A DNA stretch of 64,000 nt from Spirochaetaceae bacterium UBA5556 (GTDB lineage Bacteria; Spirochaetota; Spirochaetia; Treponematales; Rectinemataceae): NCBI GenBank assembly GCA_002425765.1, contig DIMW01000015.1, positions 124,001 through 188,000 of the forward strand, given 5' to 3'. Made by a program: the position numbers and the translations under genes. The notes under the pieces are model-generated. The model saw nothing but the letters and a program-made list of their open reading frames with translations. It made no database searches and had not been told where the DNA came from. This document shows positions 45,386 through 54,886 of this stretch, one piece after another; position 1 is the first letter of the stretch; every line of letters starts with the position of its first letter.

Positions 45386-46402
45386 ATGCCGGCAGTGCGC
45401 ATGGTCAGGAAAACGACCTCTGAACACCATGAAGGCAGCAGCACCGAACTTTCGCTCCATGTGCCTGTAATGCTGAAAGAAGTTCGCGCTCTTGCCTCCA
45501 CCATCCAGCCTCTGTCTCTCTATATCGATTGTACTCTCGGCGCCGGAGGACATGCCGAGGCCCTTCTCTCCGAATATTCCCGGCTGTGTTGTATAGGCAT
45601 CGATGCCGATCCGGACGCATGCGCGCGGGCATCGGCCCGCCTCTCGCTTTTTTCTGACCGTCTTTCGATCATCAACGCCTATTATGACGACGCGCTCGCG
45701 GATTTGAACGGGACCGAATCGGCAAGGAAGATGCTCGGGGCGGGCTTTGGCGATGCATGCGGGAAAAGCGGGACGGTACGGGGCTCTTTTATTCTGTTCG
45801 ACCTCGGGCTTTCGATGTATCAACTCAGCAATTCGGGAAGAGGATTCTCATTTTCGGCGGATGAGCCGCTCGATATGCGTTTTTCGCCGGATGCGCCGGC
45901 ATCCGCCGAGGATATTGTCAATCAGCTCTCCGAAATGAAACTTGCGGATCTGATATTCACTTATGGAGAAGAACGTTACTCCCGCAGAATTGCGCGCGCC
46001 ATTGTCGGTGCCCGCAAAAAGGAACAGATCCGCACGGCATCGAGGCTCGCCTCGATCGTCGCCGATTCTGTGCCTTCTCAATACCGCTATGGACATATTC
46101 ATCCGGCGACACGCACGTTTCAGGCCCTGCGGATCGCGGTGAACGATGAGTTGGGCCGCATCGAGCGAGCGCTGGTGGATGCGCTGGGGCTGCTTTCTCC
46201 CGGTGGTGTCTGCGCGGTGATAACCTTCCATTCGCTTGAGGACCGTATTGTAAAACACTTCTTTGCCGAAAAAGCCAAAACAGGCCAATTTTCACTCGAG
46301 TGGAAGAAGCCCAGAGAGCCCTCCGAAGAGGAGCTTCGCAGGAATCCACCCTCGCGTTCAGCAAAGTTCCGCGCGATAAGAGCACAAGGGAACGAGGTAT
46401 AA
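45386..46402 (+). CDS. rsmH: 16S rRNA m4C1402 methyltransferase RsmH (MraW)
   Basis: SAM-dependent methyltransferase, 338 residues. HVPVMLKEV near residue 28, DCTLGAGGHAEALL (SAM motif), FDLGLSMYQLSNSGRGFSF, LDMRFSP, and NDELGRIERAL/VITFHSLEDRIVK near the C-terminus are all RsmH hallmarks. An N-terminal extension of ~25 residues precedes HVPVML. Second gene of the cluster. Confidence 0.96.
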   Translation: MPAVRMVRKTTSEHHEGSSTELSLHVPVMLKEVRALASTIQPLSLYIDCTLGAGGHAEALLSEYSRLCCIGIDADPDACARASARLSLFSDRLSIINAYYDDALADLNGTESARKMLGAGFGDACGKSGTVRGSFILFDLGLSMYQLSNSGRGFSFSADEPLDMRFSPDAPASAEDIVNQLSEMKLADLIFTYGEERYSRRIARAIVGARKKEQIRTASRLASIVADSVPSQYRYGHIHPATRTFQALRIAVNDELGRIERALVDALGLLSPGGVCAVITFHSLEDRIVKHFFAEKAKTGQFSLEWKKPREPSEEELRRNPPSRSAKFRAIRAQGNEV

Positions 46403-46404
46403 GT

Positions 46405-46716
46405 ATGAACGCGCGACGCTTTTGGCTTTTTGCCATCATTACTTGCCTGTTCTTCCTTGGTCTTGTGTTTCAGACATCCCGGTATACGGCGTTGAAAGCC
46501 AATGTCCTCTCTCTGCAACGGATGGAGATGGACCTTTTGAAGACAGGGAAAGAGCTCGACGCGAATATCGCGAAACTCGCGAATATGGAGCGCATCGAAA
46601 AGGCGGCGCTTCAAAATGGAATGCAGATTGCGGCGCCGGAACAGCGCATCATCGTGACCGATATTCAGGCTGGGCAAGGGAATGCTCAGAAGGGGTCTTC
46701 TAATGGAAGACAATAG
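46405..46716 (+). CDS. ftsL: FtsL-like septal membrane protein
   Basis: 103-residue single-pass membrane protein. One membrane helix (FWLFAIITCLFFLGLVF, residues ~6-22) is followed by a coiled-coil segment (LSLQRMEMDLLKTGKELDANIAKLANMER). Sequence does not identify FtsL strongly, since the family diverges quickly, but size, topology and position between rsmH and murF do. It overlaps murF by 14 bases. Confidence 0.65.
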   Translation: MNARRFWLFAIITCLFFLGLVFQTSRYTALKANVLSLQRMEMDLLKTGKELDANIAKLANMERIEKAALQNGMQIAAPEQRIIVTDIQAGQGNAQKGSSNGRQ

Positions 46717-48172
46717 GGAGACTCTTGACCGGCGCGTTCTCTTCCATGCAGGCGAGCTTGCAGGGTTCGTCGGCGGCACCTGCCGCGGAAACCTCGACGC
46801 CCCGATTTGCGCGGTGGTGACAGATTCCCGGGAGGCGACAGAGAACAGCATGTTCGTCGCGCTCAGGGGAGAACGGACCGACGGCCACCGCCATATCCCC
46901 GAAGCGATCCGGAATGGGGCCCGGACGATTCTTGCCGAAATTTCCCAGAAGGTCGTCGTCCTGGAATCGATTCATGATATGAGCGAGTCGCCCGCCTTAT
47001 GTCTTATTTTTGTCGGGTCTCCCCTTGTCGGGCTTCAGCAGGCGGCGCGTGAATATCGGAGAAGAAATACGCTCCTCCGAATCGGTGTGACAGGTTCAAG
47101 CGGAAAGACGACGACAAAAGAATGCATCGCGGCCATCCTCTCTGCCTGTTATCCGGCGGGTACTGTCGCGGTGAGCCCCGGTAATCTTAACTCTGATATA
47201 GGTCTTGCGCTGGCGCTCTTTGATATTCGTCCCGAGCACACTGTTGGCATTTTCGAGATGGGCATCAATCGTAAGGGCGAAATGGATGAGCTCGCGAGCA
47301 TGTATGAGCCTGACATCGCTGTCGTCACGAATATCGGCAGCGCGCATATAGGTATTTTTGGCTCGCGGGATGAAATTGCGAAAGAGAAGGGGAACGTCTT
47401 TGCCTACTTCGATGGAACACAGAGGGCGCTCCTGTGGGAAAACGACGATTACAGGGCGTATTTAGCTTCGAGAGTGAGAGGTTCCGTAGGTTATTTTGGA
47501 CTTCAGAGTACGGAGGGCCTTGGCCGGATTGAAAATCTCGGCTTACATGGCTGGAAGATTGAATGGAAAGGCCAGCGCGTCGATTTTGGGCTGCCCGGCC
47601 AGCACAACCTCCTCAACGCATGCGCGGCGCTCTCTGTCGCGAACCTCCTCGACCTCGATCCGGCCAGCGCAGGTCGTGGCCTGTCGTCGGTAAAGGCTCT
47701 GTTCGGACGCTCCGAAATCCGCGAGGGGAAGATCACCGTGCTGCAGGACTATTACAACGCGAATCCTGACAGCATGGCCGCCGCCCTCGAATTCTTTGCC
47801 GCAATTCCATCGTTTTCTCGCAGGATTCTAGTGCTCGGCTCGATGCTGGAGCTCGGTGAGGAGAGCGCGCGTGCTCATGAGAACGTCGGAGTCATTGCGG
47901 CAACCATTCAACCCAGCGCCATTTTCCTTTTTGGTGATGATATGGCCCCTGCCAAAAAAGTGGTACAGTCCGGTGCGTTCAAAGGCACGCTTTTCTGGAC
48001 AAGAGACATGGACGAACTCGCTGCTGCCGTCTTGGACTTTGTCCGGGAGGGCGATTTGGTCTTGGTGAAGGGGTCGCGCGCCATGGCCCTCGAAAGACTG
48101 ACGTGCGCATTTGAAGAGAAGGGGCTTCTCGCCCTGTCGGTGTCAAACATGGGAGGGTTCCATGCTTCGTGA
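46703..48172 (+). CDS. murF: UDP-MurNAc-tripeptide:D-Ala-D-Ala ligase MurF
   Basis: Adds D-Ala-D-Ala to the cell-wall precursor. 489 residues from ATG 46703, behind AGAAGGGG. N-terminal VVTDSREATENSMFVALRGERTDGH, P-loop GVTGSSGKTTTKE, IFEMGINRKGEMDEL, and DYYNANPDSMAAAL are MurF features. MurC, MurD and MurG are not in this cluster. Confidence 0.95.
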   Translation: MEDNRETLDRRVLFHAGELAGFVGGTCRGNLDAPICAVVTDSREATENSMFVALRGERTDGHRHIPEAIRNGARTILAEISQKVVVLESIHDMSESPALCLIFVGSPLVGLQQAAREYRRRNTLLRIGVTGSSGKTTTKECIAAILSACYPAGTVAVSPGNLNSDIGLALALFDIRPEHTVGIFEMGINRKGEMDELASMYEPDIAVVTNIGSAHIGIFGSRDEIAKEKGNVFAYFDGTQRALLWENDDYRAYLASRVRGSVGYFGLQSTEGLGRIENLGLHGWKIEWKGQRVDFGLPGQHNLLNACAALSVANLLDLDPASAGRGLSSVKALFGRSEIREGKITVLQDYYNANPDSMAAALEFFAAIPSFSRRILVLGSMLELGEESARAHENVGVIAATIQPSAIFLFGDDMAPAKKVVQSGAFKGTLFWTRDMDELAAAVLDFVREGDLVLVKGSRAMALERLTCAFEEKGLLALSVSNMGGFHAS

Positions 48173-49244
48173 ACTGTTGCTTCCACTGGTGAAATATTTC
48201 ACTCCTTTTAATATATTCAGGTATTTGACCTTCCGGTCTGTATACGCGGCCATCACGGCGCTCGTCATCAGCTATCTGCTCGGTCCGTGGCTGATTGAGC
48301 GACTGCGCGTCCTCAAGTTCGGACAGTCGATACGGACCGACGGTCCTCAGACGCATCTGGTGAAGACCGGCACACCCACGATGGGCGGTATCCTCATAAT
48401 TCTTTCCGTGCTCGTCTCGGTAGTGCTCTGGATAGACGTAAAGAGCGACTATTGCTGGATTGCACTTCTGTCGTTGCTCGGTTTTGGCATGGTCGGCGTG
48501 GCCGACGACGTACTCAAAATAAAGAAACACAGCTCCGATGGCCTTTCTCCGATTCAAAAACTTATTCTTCAATTTATTGTCTCCGGAGCGGCGGTATATG
48601 CGATCTATCGAACGACCGGTCCCGCCGCCACAAAATTGTATGTACCATTCTTTAAGGTGCATGTGATCGATCTGGGGAGCTTTTGGCTGCCGATCGCGAT
48701 AATCTATGTAACCGCGTGGTCCAATGCGGTGAACATCACCGACGGGCTCGACGGCTTGGCCGTGGGGCTCGTGATCTTCGCGATCTTGGCATTCTCGGTG
48801 CTGACCTATGTGACAGGACGCGCGGACTGGTCTCAGTACCTGGGCGTCCCCTACATCAAACAGGCAAGCGAACTCACGGTGTTTAATTTTGCCTTGTTTG
48901 GCGCCTGTGTGGGTTTTCTCTGGTTCAATGCCCATCCCGCCGAAGTATTCATGGGAGACGCAGGATCGCTTGCGCTTGGTGGCGTGCTTGGCGTGCTCTC
49001 TCTGATGGTCAAGAAGGAACTATTGCTTCTGGTCATCGGTGGTGTGTTTGTCATAGAACTCGGCTCCGTCATGTTACAGGTGGTTTATTTCAAGCTCACA
49101 AAAGGGAAAAGACTCTTCAGAATGGCGCCTCTGCACCACCATTTCGAGCTCAAGGGCCTCAAAGAAACAAAAGTTGTCGTGAGATTTTGGATACTTGGTG
49201 GCATTTTTGCCATGATCGCACTGTCAACGCTGAAGATTCAGTGA
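48162..49244 (+). CDS. mraY: Phospho-MurNAc-pentapeptide translocase MraY
   Basis: Integral membrane enzyme making lipid I. 360 residues, ~10 membrane helices, starting at ATG 48162 (MLRELLLPLVKYFTPFNIFRY). Motifs are TPTMGGILII, VGVADDVLK (catalytic Asp pair), WSNAVNITDGLDGLA, FMGDAGSLALGG and PLHHHFELKG. It overlaps murF by 11 bases. Confidence 0.97.
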   Translation: MLRELLLPLVKYFTPFNIFRYLTFRSVYAAITALVISYLLGPWLIERLRVLKFGQSIRTDGPQTHLVKTGTPTMGGILIILSVLVSVVLWIDVKSDYCWIALLSLLGFGMVGVADDVLKIKKHSSDGLSPIQKLILQFIVSGAAVYAIYRTTGPAATKLYVPFFKVHVIDLGSFWLPIAIIYVTAWSNAVNITDGLDGLAVGLVIFAILAFSVLTYVTGRADWSQYLGVPYIKQASELTVFNFALFGACVGFLWFNAHPAEVFMGDAGSLALGGVLGVLSLMVKKELLLLVIGGVFVIELGSVMLQVVYFKLTKGKRLFRMAPLHHHFELKGLKETKVVVRFWILGGIFAMIALSTLKIQ

Positions 49245-49254
49245 GGATTTGTAT

Positions 49255-50424
49255 ATGAAGAAAGAGCGTGGACCTATTCCACAGGATCTCGAATCGCCTC
49301 AGACGGATTGGCAGATGATAGCCGCCATTCTTGTCGTGTCGCTGATAGGTCTATTCGCTCTCTGGTCTGGGTCGATAGGCTTTGCGGTCCGCAATGGAGG
49401 CCCCTATTCGGTAATCGGCAAACAGGTGATTCTCTATGCCATTTCCCTTGCCTGCATGGGCATTGTGGCGATTGTGCCAATAAAGTTTCTTCGCGCCATC
49501 TTGCCTGTCGCGGTCGTCGTAGGCATTGTCGGGCTCGCGCTGCCGATCTGGACTCCCTTGGGAGTGACGATCAACAATGCGCGTCGCTGGATCCGGATCG
49601 GATCATTTACCTTGCAGCCGTCCGAGTTGTGGAAACCGGTCATGGTTTTGTATTTGGCTTCCTTCCTCGAGAGGCGCAAAGAACGGGTTGTGGAATCCGG
49701 GGTGCCCACCATTCCCGCCATTCTCTTGGTTGGGCTGTCGGCGGTATTGATTTATCTGCAGGAAGACTTCTCGACCTCAATTCTGGTGCTCGCCATCGCG
49801 CTCGCCATGCTGTTCCTGGCGGGTACGCCGCTCGTGTTCATCGGAAGCTTGGGCCTGTTTTCACTGCTCTACGGTATCCTCATGATCTTTTCTTCGCAGT
49901 ATCGTGTGCAGCGCCTGGTCGGTTTCTTGATGCCCGACCATCACGCGCAGACGTTGAACTATCAGATGTACAGCGCCCTCAGGGCGATTCGGGCCGGAGG
50001 ACTCTGGGGCAAAGGCATCGGCCTTGGAAGCCTGAAGATCAGTTCCATTCCCGAGGTACAGTCGGATTTCATATTCGCGGCTTTTGTGGAAGAGGTCGGA
50101 TTTGTCGGTGTCATTGTCGTAATGGCGCTGTGGGTCTTTATTCTGGTGAGGGCGGGGAAGAGGCTTTCTAACGCGGATTACTTCGCGAAGCTCGCCGGTT
50201 TTGGTCTCATCGCGCTTCTGTCGCTGCAAATACTGCTCAATTTGGCGGTGGTGACGGGGATTATGCCCACCACGGGCCTGGCACTGCCTTTTTTTTCGTC
50301 TGGAGGTTCCGCCGCTTTGATGAGCGCGGTCTCGTGCGGCATTTTGATAAACCTTTCACGGGGCGGCGAGCTCGCGGTGAATCCTGGGATGACATTTTCG
50401 ATGAAGGGAGTAGCGCATGACTGA
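49255..50424 (+). CDS. ftsW: Septal peptidoglycan glycosyltransferase FtsW
   Basis: SEDS-family membrane protein, 389 residues with ~10 helices, which polymerises lipid II at the septum. Key blocks are NNARRWIRIGSFTLQPSELWK, YQEDF-equivalent IYLQEDFSTS, DHHAQTLNYQMYSALRAI..GGLWGKGIGLG in outline, and PTTGLALPFFSSGGSA. GAGG lies 8 bases ahead of ATG 49255. It overlaps ftsQ by 8 bases. murD, usual between mraY and ftsW, is missing here. Confidence 0.93.
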   Translation: MKKERGPIPQDLESPQTDWQMIAAILVVSLIGLFALWSGSIGFAVRNGGPYSVIGKQVILYAISLACMGIVAIVPIKFLRAILPVAVVVGIVGLALPIWTPLGVTINNARRWIRIGSFTLQPSELWKPVMVLYLASFLERRKERVVESGVPTIPAILLVGLSAVLIYLQEDFSTSILVLAIALAMLFLAGTPLVFIGSLGLFSLLYGILMIFSSQYRVQRLVGFLMPDHHAQTLNYQMYSALRAIRAGGLWGKGIGLGSLKISSIPEVQSDFIFAAFVEEVGFVGVIVVMALWVFILVRAGKRLSNADYFAKLAGFGLIALLSLQILLNLAVVTGIMPTTGLALPFFSSGGSAALMSAVSCGILINLSRGGELAVNPGMTFSMKGVAHD

Positions 50425-51484
50425 TGTCAAAGTGCAGGAACAAAGCACTTCAAAGCGAGAACGATCGCTCCTCTCGATCTCCGATACATATTCGGTCAAT
50501 ATTCTGCACGCCACCGCCCGGAGAGAAACCTCGGTGCCGGGCACCGGGACCGGCGCTATGCCTCGTCCAGGGAATGAGACGAGATCAAACACCGAGAATC
50601 GGCAACCAAGACAGGCAGGAAAACAGTCCCTTGCGGGGAGGATAGCTCCCGCGACCATTACGCTCTCCGCCTCCGCCGAAAAATTGAGCGAAGCGGTCAA
50701 GCCCACGGTACAGCCCAAAAAACATACCAGTATACGCCTTCTGATGATAGTCATGATCCTGTGCCTGTCTGCGGCTGGCGTCGCGATTACCTTACCCCGT
50801 ATGACCAAAATCGAGACTATCCGCATCGGAGGACTCGAGACTTTATCTGAAAACGCGATACTCGCGTCGGTAGGGGACATTGGAAACGAGAGCTTGTTCT
50901 CGCTGAAGCTGAATGAACTCGAGAAGGCCATCGAGCGGAACCCTCGGGTGGCGCACGCGCAGGTCTATCGAGTGCTGCCTTCCTCGCTCGCGATCGATAT
51001 ACAGGAACGATCTGCGGTTGCCTCGATAGTGGTGGCCTCGGAACAAGGCACGAAGTTGGTCCTCGTGGACGGGGAGGGCATCGCCTTCGCCTCGATAGAC
51101 GCCGAGGACTCCAGAAACCCTGAATTGCCGGTGGTTTCGGGCATTCAATTCGAACAGTTCAGCCCTGGCCAGCGCTTGCCGGACTTGCTTCATCCCTTGT
51201 TCGAGGAGCTCGCCACGATTAAGCGTGAGTCACCAGAGCTTCTCAGAGCATTTTCAGAGATACGTGTCGAGAGGATCTCGGGGAACAGCGTCGAGCTTTT
51301 GCTCTATCCCGTGCATATGAAGACCGCGGTGCGGCTGCCGCTCAAATTTGACGCCGACGCGCTTCGTAACGCGCTCGTAGTGCTCGATATTCTTCGTTCG
51401 CGGGGTCTGGGAGATCAGCCCAGCGAGATCGATTTTCACTCAGGCACCGTGGTATATCAAACAAAGGAGGCCAGCTCTGGCTGA
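50417..51484 (+). CDS. ftsQ: Cell division protein FtsQ/DivIB
   Basis: 355 residues. A long, polar, probably disordered cytoplasmic N-terminus (~105 residues) precedes a single membrane helix (IRLLMIVMILCLSAAGVAITL, ~106-126). A POTRA domain (KIETIRIGGLETLSENAIL...) and the FtsQ beta domain follow. The long N-terminus is more than usual in E. coli FtsQ (~25 residues). Links FtsA/FtsZ side to FtsW. Its last codons contain the ribosome site and start of ftsA. Confidence 0.85.
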   Translation: MTDVKVQEQSTSKRERSLLSISDTYSVNILHATARRETSVPGTGTGAMPRPGNETRSNTENRQPRQAGKQSLAGRIAPATITLSASAEKLSEAVKPTVQPKKHTSIRLLMIVMILCLSAAGVAITLPRMTKIETIRIGGLETLSENAILASVGDIGNESLFSLKLNELEKAIERNPRVAHAQVYRVLPSSLAIDIQERSAVASIVVASEQGTKLVLVDGEGIAFASIDAEDSRNPELPVVSGIQFEQFSPGQRLPDLLHPLFEELATIKRESPELLRAFSEIRVERISGNSVELLLYPVHMKTAVRLPLKFDADALRNALVVLDILRSRGLGDQPSEIDFHSGTVVYQTKEASSG

Positions 51485-52715
51485 AACAAACATTGTCGCC
51501 CTCGATATTGGGACCTCTCTCACCAAAGCGATTGTCGGAGGATTCAACGAGAACGGCGAATTTGAGATTATTGGGATTGGTACAGCCCCTTCGAACGGGC
51601 TGCGCAGAGGCGTCGTCCTCAACATAGAAGGGACACTGAACAGCATCACCTCCGCACTCGACGCGGCGGAGCTCATGTCGGGAGCGGACATCCGGGCTGT
51701 CTCGCTCGCCCTCTCCGGCGCGAACATCGAGAGTTTCAATACGAATGGCCAGATTGCGGTGACGGGTCGCGGGCGGGAGATCACCCAAGAGGATATCGCC
51801 CGCGTCCACGAAGCGGCCCGCGCGGTCTCAATTTCAATGGACAGGGAAATCCTGCACGTGATCCCGCGCTCCTACACCGTGGACGACCAGAAAGGAATCC
51901 GGAATCCACTGCACATGACCGGCGTACGGCTTGAGTGCGGCGTGCACATCATCACGGGCTCGGTGTCTACCGTCCAGAACATGTTCAAGTGTGTCACGCG
52001 GGCGGGGTATCGGGTCGAGCAGAGCTATTTGGGCATTCTGGGGTGCGCGCGCACGGTCCTCACCGAGGATGAGCGCGACCTGGGCTGCCTTTTGATCGAC
52101 ATCGGCGGCGGCACGACCGATTTCATGATCTTTGCGGAGAGCGAGCCGGTCTTTACCTCCGCGGTGCCCGCCGGAGGAAGTCAGATCACCGGCGACATCT
52201 CGATCATGCTCAGCATTCCCGTCGACGCCGCGGAACATCTTAAAAAGGAATCCGGCGCGGCGTGGACCGAGGCGATCGATCCGGACGAGACGGTGATCGT
52301 CCCTGGTTTTGGGGCCCGTGAGCCGGTCGAGCTTGAGCGGAGAAAACTCGTTTCCATCGTGCAGCCCCGCGCCGAAGAGATATTTGAGATGGTGAACGAG
52401 CGGCTCGTGAAGAACGGGCTCAAAGAGCTCATTAAAGCCGGGGTCGTGCTTACCGGGGGGTCGGCGCTTCTGCCTCATATCGACGAATGCGCGCGCTCAG
52501 TGTTCGGCGTGCCCGTCAGGATCGGATCGCCGGCCGCGGTGAGCGGGCTGGATGCCGAATATCGTTCTCCCGCTTTCTCTGCGGCGGTGGGGGTGGCGTT
52601 GCTTGAGGCGGAGAGAACCGAGGTCAGCAGCGAACCTGGCGGCAGGAAGAAAACGCGAAAAAGCAGGCAGGGAAGTTTTTCTCTTGTCAAATGGATAAAG
52701 GACAAGTTTTTTTAA
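51477..52715 (+). CDS. ftsA: Cell division protein FtsA, apparent CTG start
   Basis: Actin-like protein that tethers FtsZ to the membrane, 412 residues. NIVALDIGTSLTKAIVGG (phosphate 1), GCLLIDIGGGTTDFMIF (phosphate 2) and VVLTGGSALLP are present. The frame opens at 51381 and has no ATG, GTG or TTG before ATG 51675, which would remove the phosphate-1 motif. CTG 51477 lies 6 bases after AAAGGAGG and gives a family-like N-terminus (MAETNIVALDIGT). The C-terminal SLVKWIKDKFF is the expected amphipathic membrane-targeting helix. Confidence 0.93.
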   Translation: MAETNIVALDIGTSLTKAIVGGFNENGEFEIIGIGTAPSNGLRRGVVLNIEGTLNSITSALDAAELMSGADIRAVSLALSGANIESFNTNGQIAVTGRGREITQEDIARVHEAARAVSISMDREILHVIPRSYTVDDQKGIRNPLHMTGVRLECGVHIITGSVSTVQNMFKCVTRAGYRVEQSYLGILGCARTVLTEDERDLGCLLIDIGGGTTDFMIFAESEPVFTSAVPAGGSQITGDISIMLSIPVDAAEHLKKESGAAWTEAIDPDETVIVPGFGAREPVELERRKLVSIVQPRAEEIFEMVNERLVKNGLKELIKAGVVLTGGSALLPHIDECARSVFGVPVRIGSPAAVSGLDAEYRSPAFSAAVGVALLEAERTEVSSEPGGRKKTRKSRQGSFSLVKWIKDKFF

Positions 52716-52736
52716 TTTCGGCCGAGGAGGATTACT

Positions 52737-53984
52737 ATGGCGATCGAACTTGTGGATGATAATGGTATAGGCAGCCCCACGGTGATCAAAGTGATAGGGA
52801 CAGGCGGTGGCGGCTCGAACGCGGTCAATCGCATGATCATGGCCGGGCTCAAGAACGTGCAATTTATTGCGGTGAATACCGATCTGCAGGATCTTGGGCG
52901 CTCCAAAGCCGAAATCCGACTCGGAGTGGGTTCGAAGATCACGAAAGGGCTTGGAGCCGGCGGTAAACCCGAGATCGGAGAAAAGGCGGCCGTTGAGGAC
53001 AGGGACAAGATCGAACAGGCTCTGCGCGGAGCCGATATGGTGTTCGTCACCGCGGGCCTCGGAGGCGGAACGGGGACAGGCTCCGCGCCTATCATTGCCC
53101 AGACAGCCCGGGACCTTGGCGCACTCACCGTCGCCGTCGTGACGAAACCCTTCGCCTTCGAGGGCAGGGTCGTGAACCGTATCGCCGAGGAAGGCTTCGG
53201 AAAGCTGAAACAGGCGGCCGACACCGTCATCGTCATACCGAACCAGAACCTTCTCAAGGTAGTGGACAAGAAGACGCCGCTCAAAGAAGCGTTTCGCATC
53301 GCAGACGAAGTGCTGAGGCAGGGCGTACAGGGAATTTCGGACCTCATTACCCTGGCGGGGGACATCAATATCGATTTCGCGGATGTCCGGACGGTGATGG
53401 AGGGGCAGGGCGATGCGATTATGGGTATAGGAGTCGGCAGCGGAGAAAATCGTGCCCAGGACGCCGCGGAAAAGGCTGTCAATAACCCGTTGCTCGACGA
53501 TGCGCGGATAGAAGGCGCCCGCAACATCCTCGTCAATGTCACCTGTGGAGAGGATTTTTCGCTCACCGAATATCAGGATGTCGTCGATCTCATCACCTCG
53601 AAGGCCGCTGAGGACGCGCACATCATCGCGGGCGTGGTTACGGACGGTTCTCTGAAGGATGAAGTGCGCGTGACCGTCATCGCCACCGGTTTTGGGACGG
53701 CTCGCCCGAAATTCAGCGACAGGGTGCCTTCGAAGAATGGCATCGGCATGCCGCTCGGCTCTGCCCGTCCAAGTGAATTTTTAAGCCCCAGCGAATGGCC
53801 GCTCCGCGAAGAAAAACCGGCGCAGGACCGTAATAAACCTGCTGACAACAGAGACAGGCCATCCCCCAAGGAAAATATTGGCAAGATCAGCTTCGACCCC
53901 GAAGGCGACAGCGACGAATTCGATATCCCGACGGCGCTTCGCAACAAACGTCTCATGCCCGAGGATTTCGGGGGCAGACGGTGA
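52737..53984 (+). CDS. ftsZ: Cell division protein FtsZ
   Basis: Tubulin-like GTPase that forms the division ring, 415 residues. IGTGGGGSNAVNRM, the tubulin signature GGGTGTGSAP, and the T7-loop NIDFADVRTVM are present. The C-terminal linker (PAQDRNKPADNRDRPSP) is disordered, and the conserved tail appears as DEFDIPTALRNK. Start ATG 52737 behind GAGGAGG. It overlaps the following recombinase gene by 4 bases. Confidence 0.97.
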   Translation: MAIELVDDNGIGSPTVIKVIGTGGGGSNAVNRMIMAGLKNVQFIAVNTDLQDLGRSKAEIRLGVGSKITKGLGAGGKPEIGEKAAVEDRDKIEQALRGADMVFVTAGLGGGTGTGSAPIIAQTARDLGALTVAVVTKPFAFEGRVVNRIAEEGFGKLKQAADTVIVIPNQNLLKVVDKKTPLKEAFRIADEVLRQGVQGISDLITLAGDINIDFADVRTVMEGQGDAIMGIGVGSGENRAQDAAEKAVNNPLLDDARIEGARNILVNVTCGEDFSLTEYQDVVDLITSKAAEDAHIIAGVVTDGSLKDEVRVTVIATGFGTARPKFSDRVPSKNGIGMPLGSARPSEFLSPSEWPLREEKPAQDRNKPADNRDRPSPKENIGKISFDPEGDSDEFDIPTALRNKRLMPEDFGGRR

Positions 53985-54859
53985 GCATCCTCGTGCGGCG
54001 TTTTCAGGCATATCTCCTTTCGACCCGAAGACGTTCGGTGTTGACCGCCGACGTCTACATCCGCGAAATAGAAATGCTCGAAAACTTCCTGTCCCGACAG
54101 GGAAAAACACCGCTCGACGCGACGGGAGAGGATCTTCTCACCTACCTCGTCGCGCGCGCGCAATCGGGCCTGCAGCGGACGACGATGGCCCGCATTGTCG
54201 CCAGTCTGCATTCGTTCTATCGGTTCTGTCTCAGCGAAAAGCTGAGATCCGATGACCCTTCGATTCAGATACGCACCCCTCAGCAGGACAGAAATCTTCC
54301 CGACGTGCTTGACCCCGACTCGATAGAGCATGTCCTCGAGTCCATCGACATCACGACACCCAACGGGCTCAGGGACAGGGCGCTCTTCGAGCTCATATAT
54401 TCCTGTGGCCTGAGGATTTCCGAAGCCGCCGGACTCACCTTCCAGCAGCTCTATCTCGAGGAGAAATTGCTGAGGGTGCTCGGCAAGCGCAGAAAAGAGC
54501 GCCTCGTGCCCTTCGGGGAAGAGGCGCTGTCCTGGATGATGCGCTATCTGACAGAGGCGCGTCCGCTCCTTGAAAAACACGGCAAGTCGGATTTTGTGTT
54601 CCTCAATCAGGAAGGCAGAGGTATTTCGCGCAAGGGCATCTGGAAACGGTTCAGCCAGATACGGACAAAATCGGGGGTAAAGGCGAAGGTGCACACGTTC
54701 AGGCACAGTTTTGCCACACACTTGCTCGCGGGCGGCGCTGATTTGCGGACCGTCCAGGAGCTTTTGGGGCATACCGACATCGCGACGACGCAGATATACA
54801 CGCATATCGATGAGGCTTCGCTCGGTATGTATCACAAAGAATATTTTCCCAGAAAGTAG
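53981..54859 (+). CDS. Tyrosine recombinase, XerC/XerD family (first copy)
   Basis: 292-residue recombinase for chromosome dimer resolution. N-terminal SAM-like core-binding domain (to ~100), then the catalytic domain with Arg in CGLRISEAAGL, Lys in GKRRKER, HTFRHSFATHLL (H-x-x-R), LGHTDIATTQIYTH and the nucleophile Tyr in IYTH. Start is GTG 53981, overlapping the ftsZ stop. A second Xer gene lies 3.3 kb downstream, so the pair probably forms the XerC/XerD heterotetramer; which is which is not clear. Confidence 0.9.
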   Translation: MSILVRRFQAYLLSTRRRSVLTADVYIREIEMLENFLSRQGKTPLDATGEDLLTYLVARAQSGLQRTTMARIVASLHSFYRFCLSEKLRSDDPSIQIRTPQQDRNLPDVLDPDSIEHVLESIDITTPNGLRDRALFELIYSCGLRISEAAGLTFQQLYLEEKLLRVLGKRRKERLVPFGEEALSWMMRYLTEARPLLEKHGKSDFVFLNQEGRGISRKGIWKRFSQIRTKSGVKAKVHTFRHSFATHLLAGGADLRTVQELLGHTDIATTQIYTHIDEASLGMYHKEYFPRK

Positions 54860-54886
54860 CGGCGAAAAGGGCAGAGGAAGCGGAAA

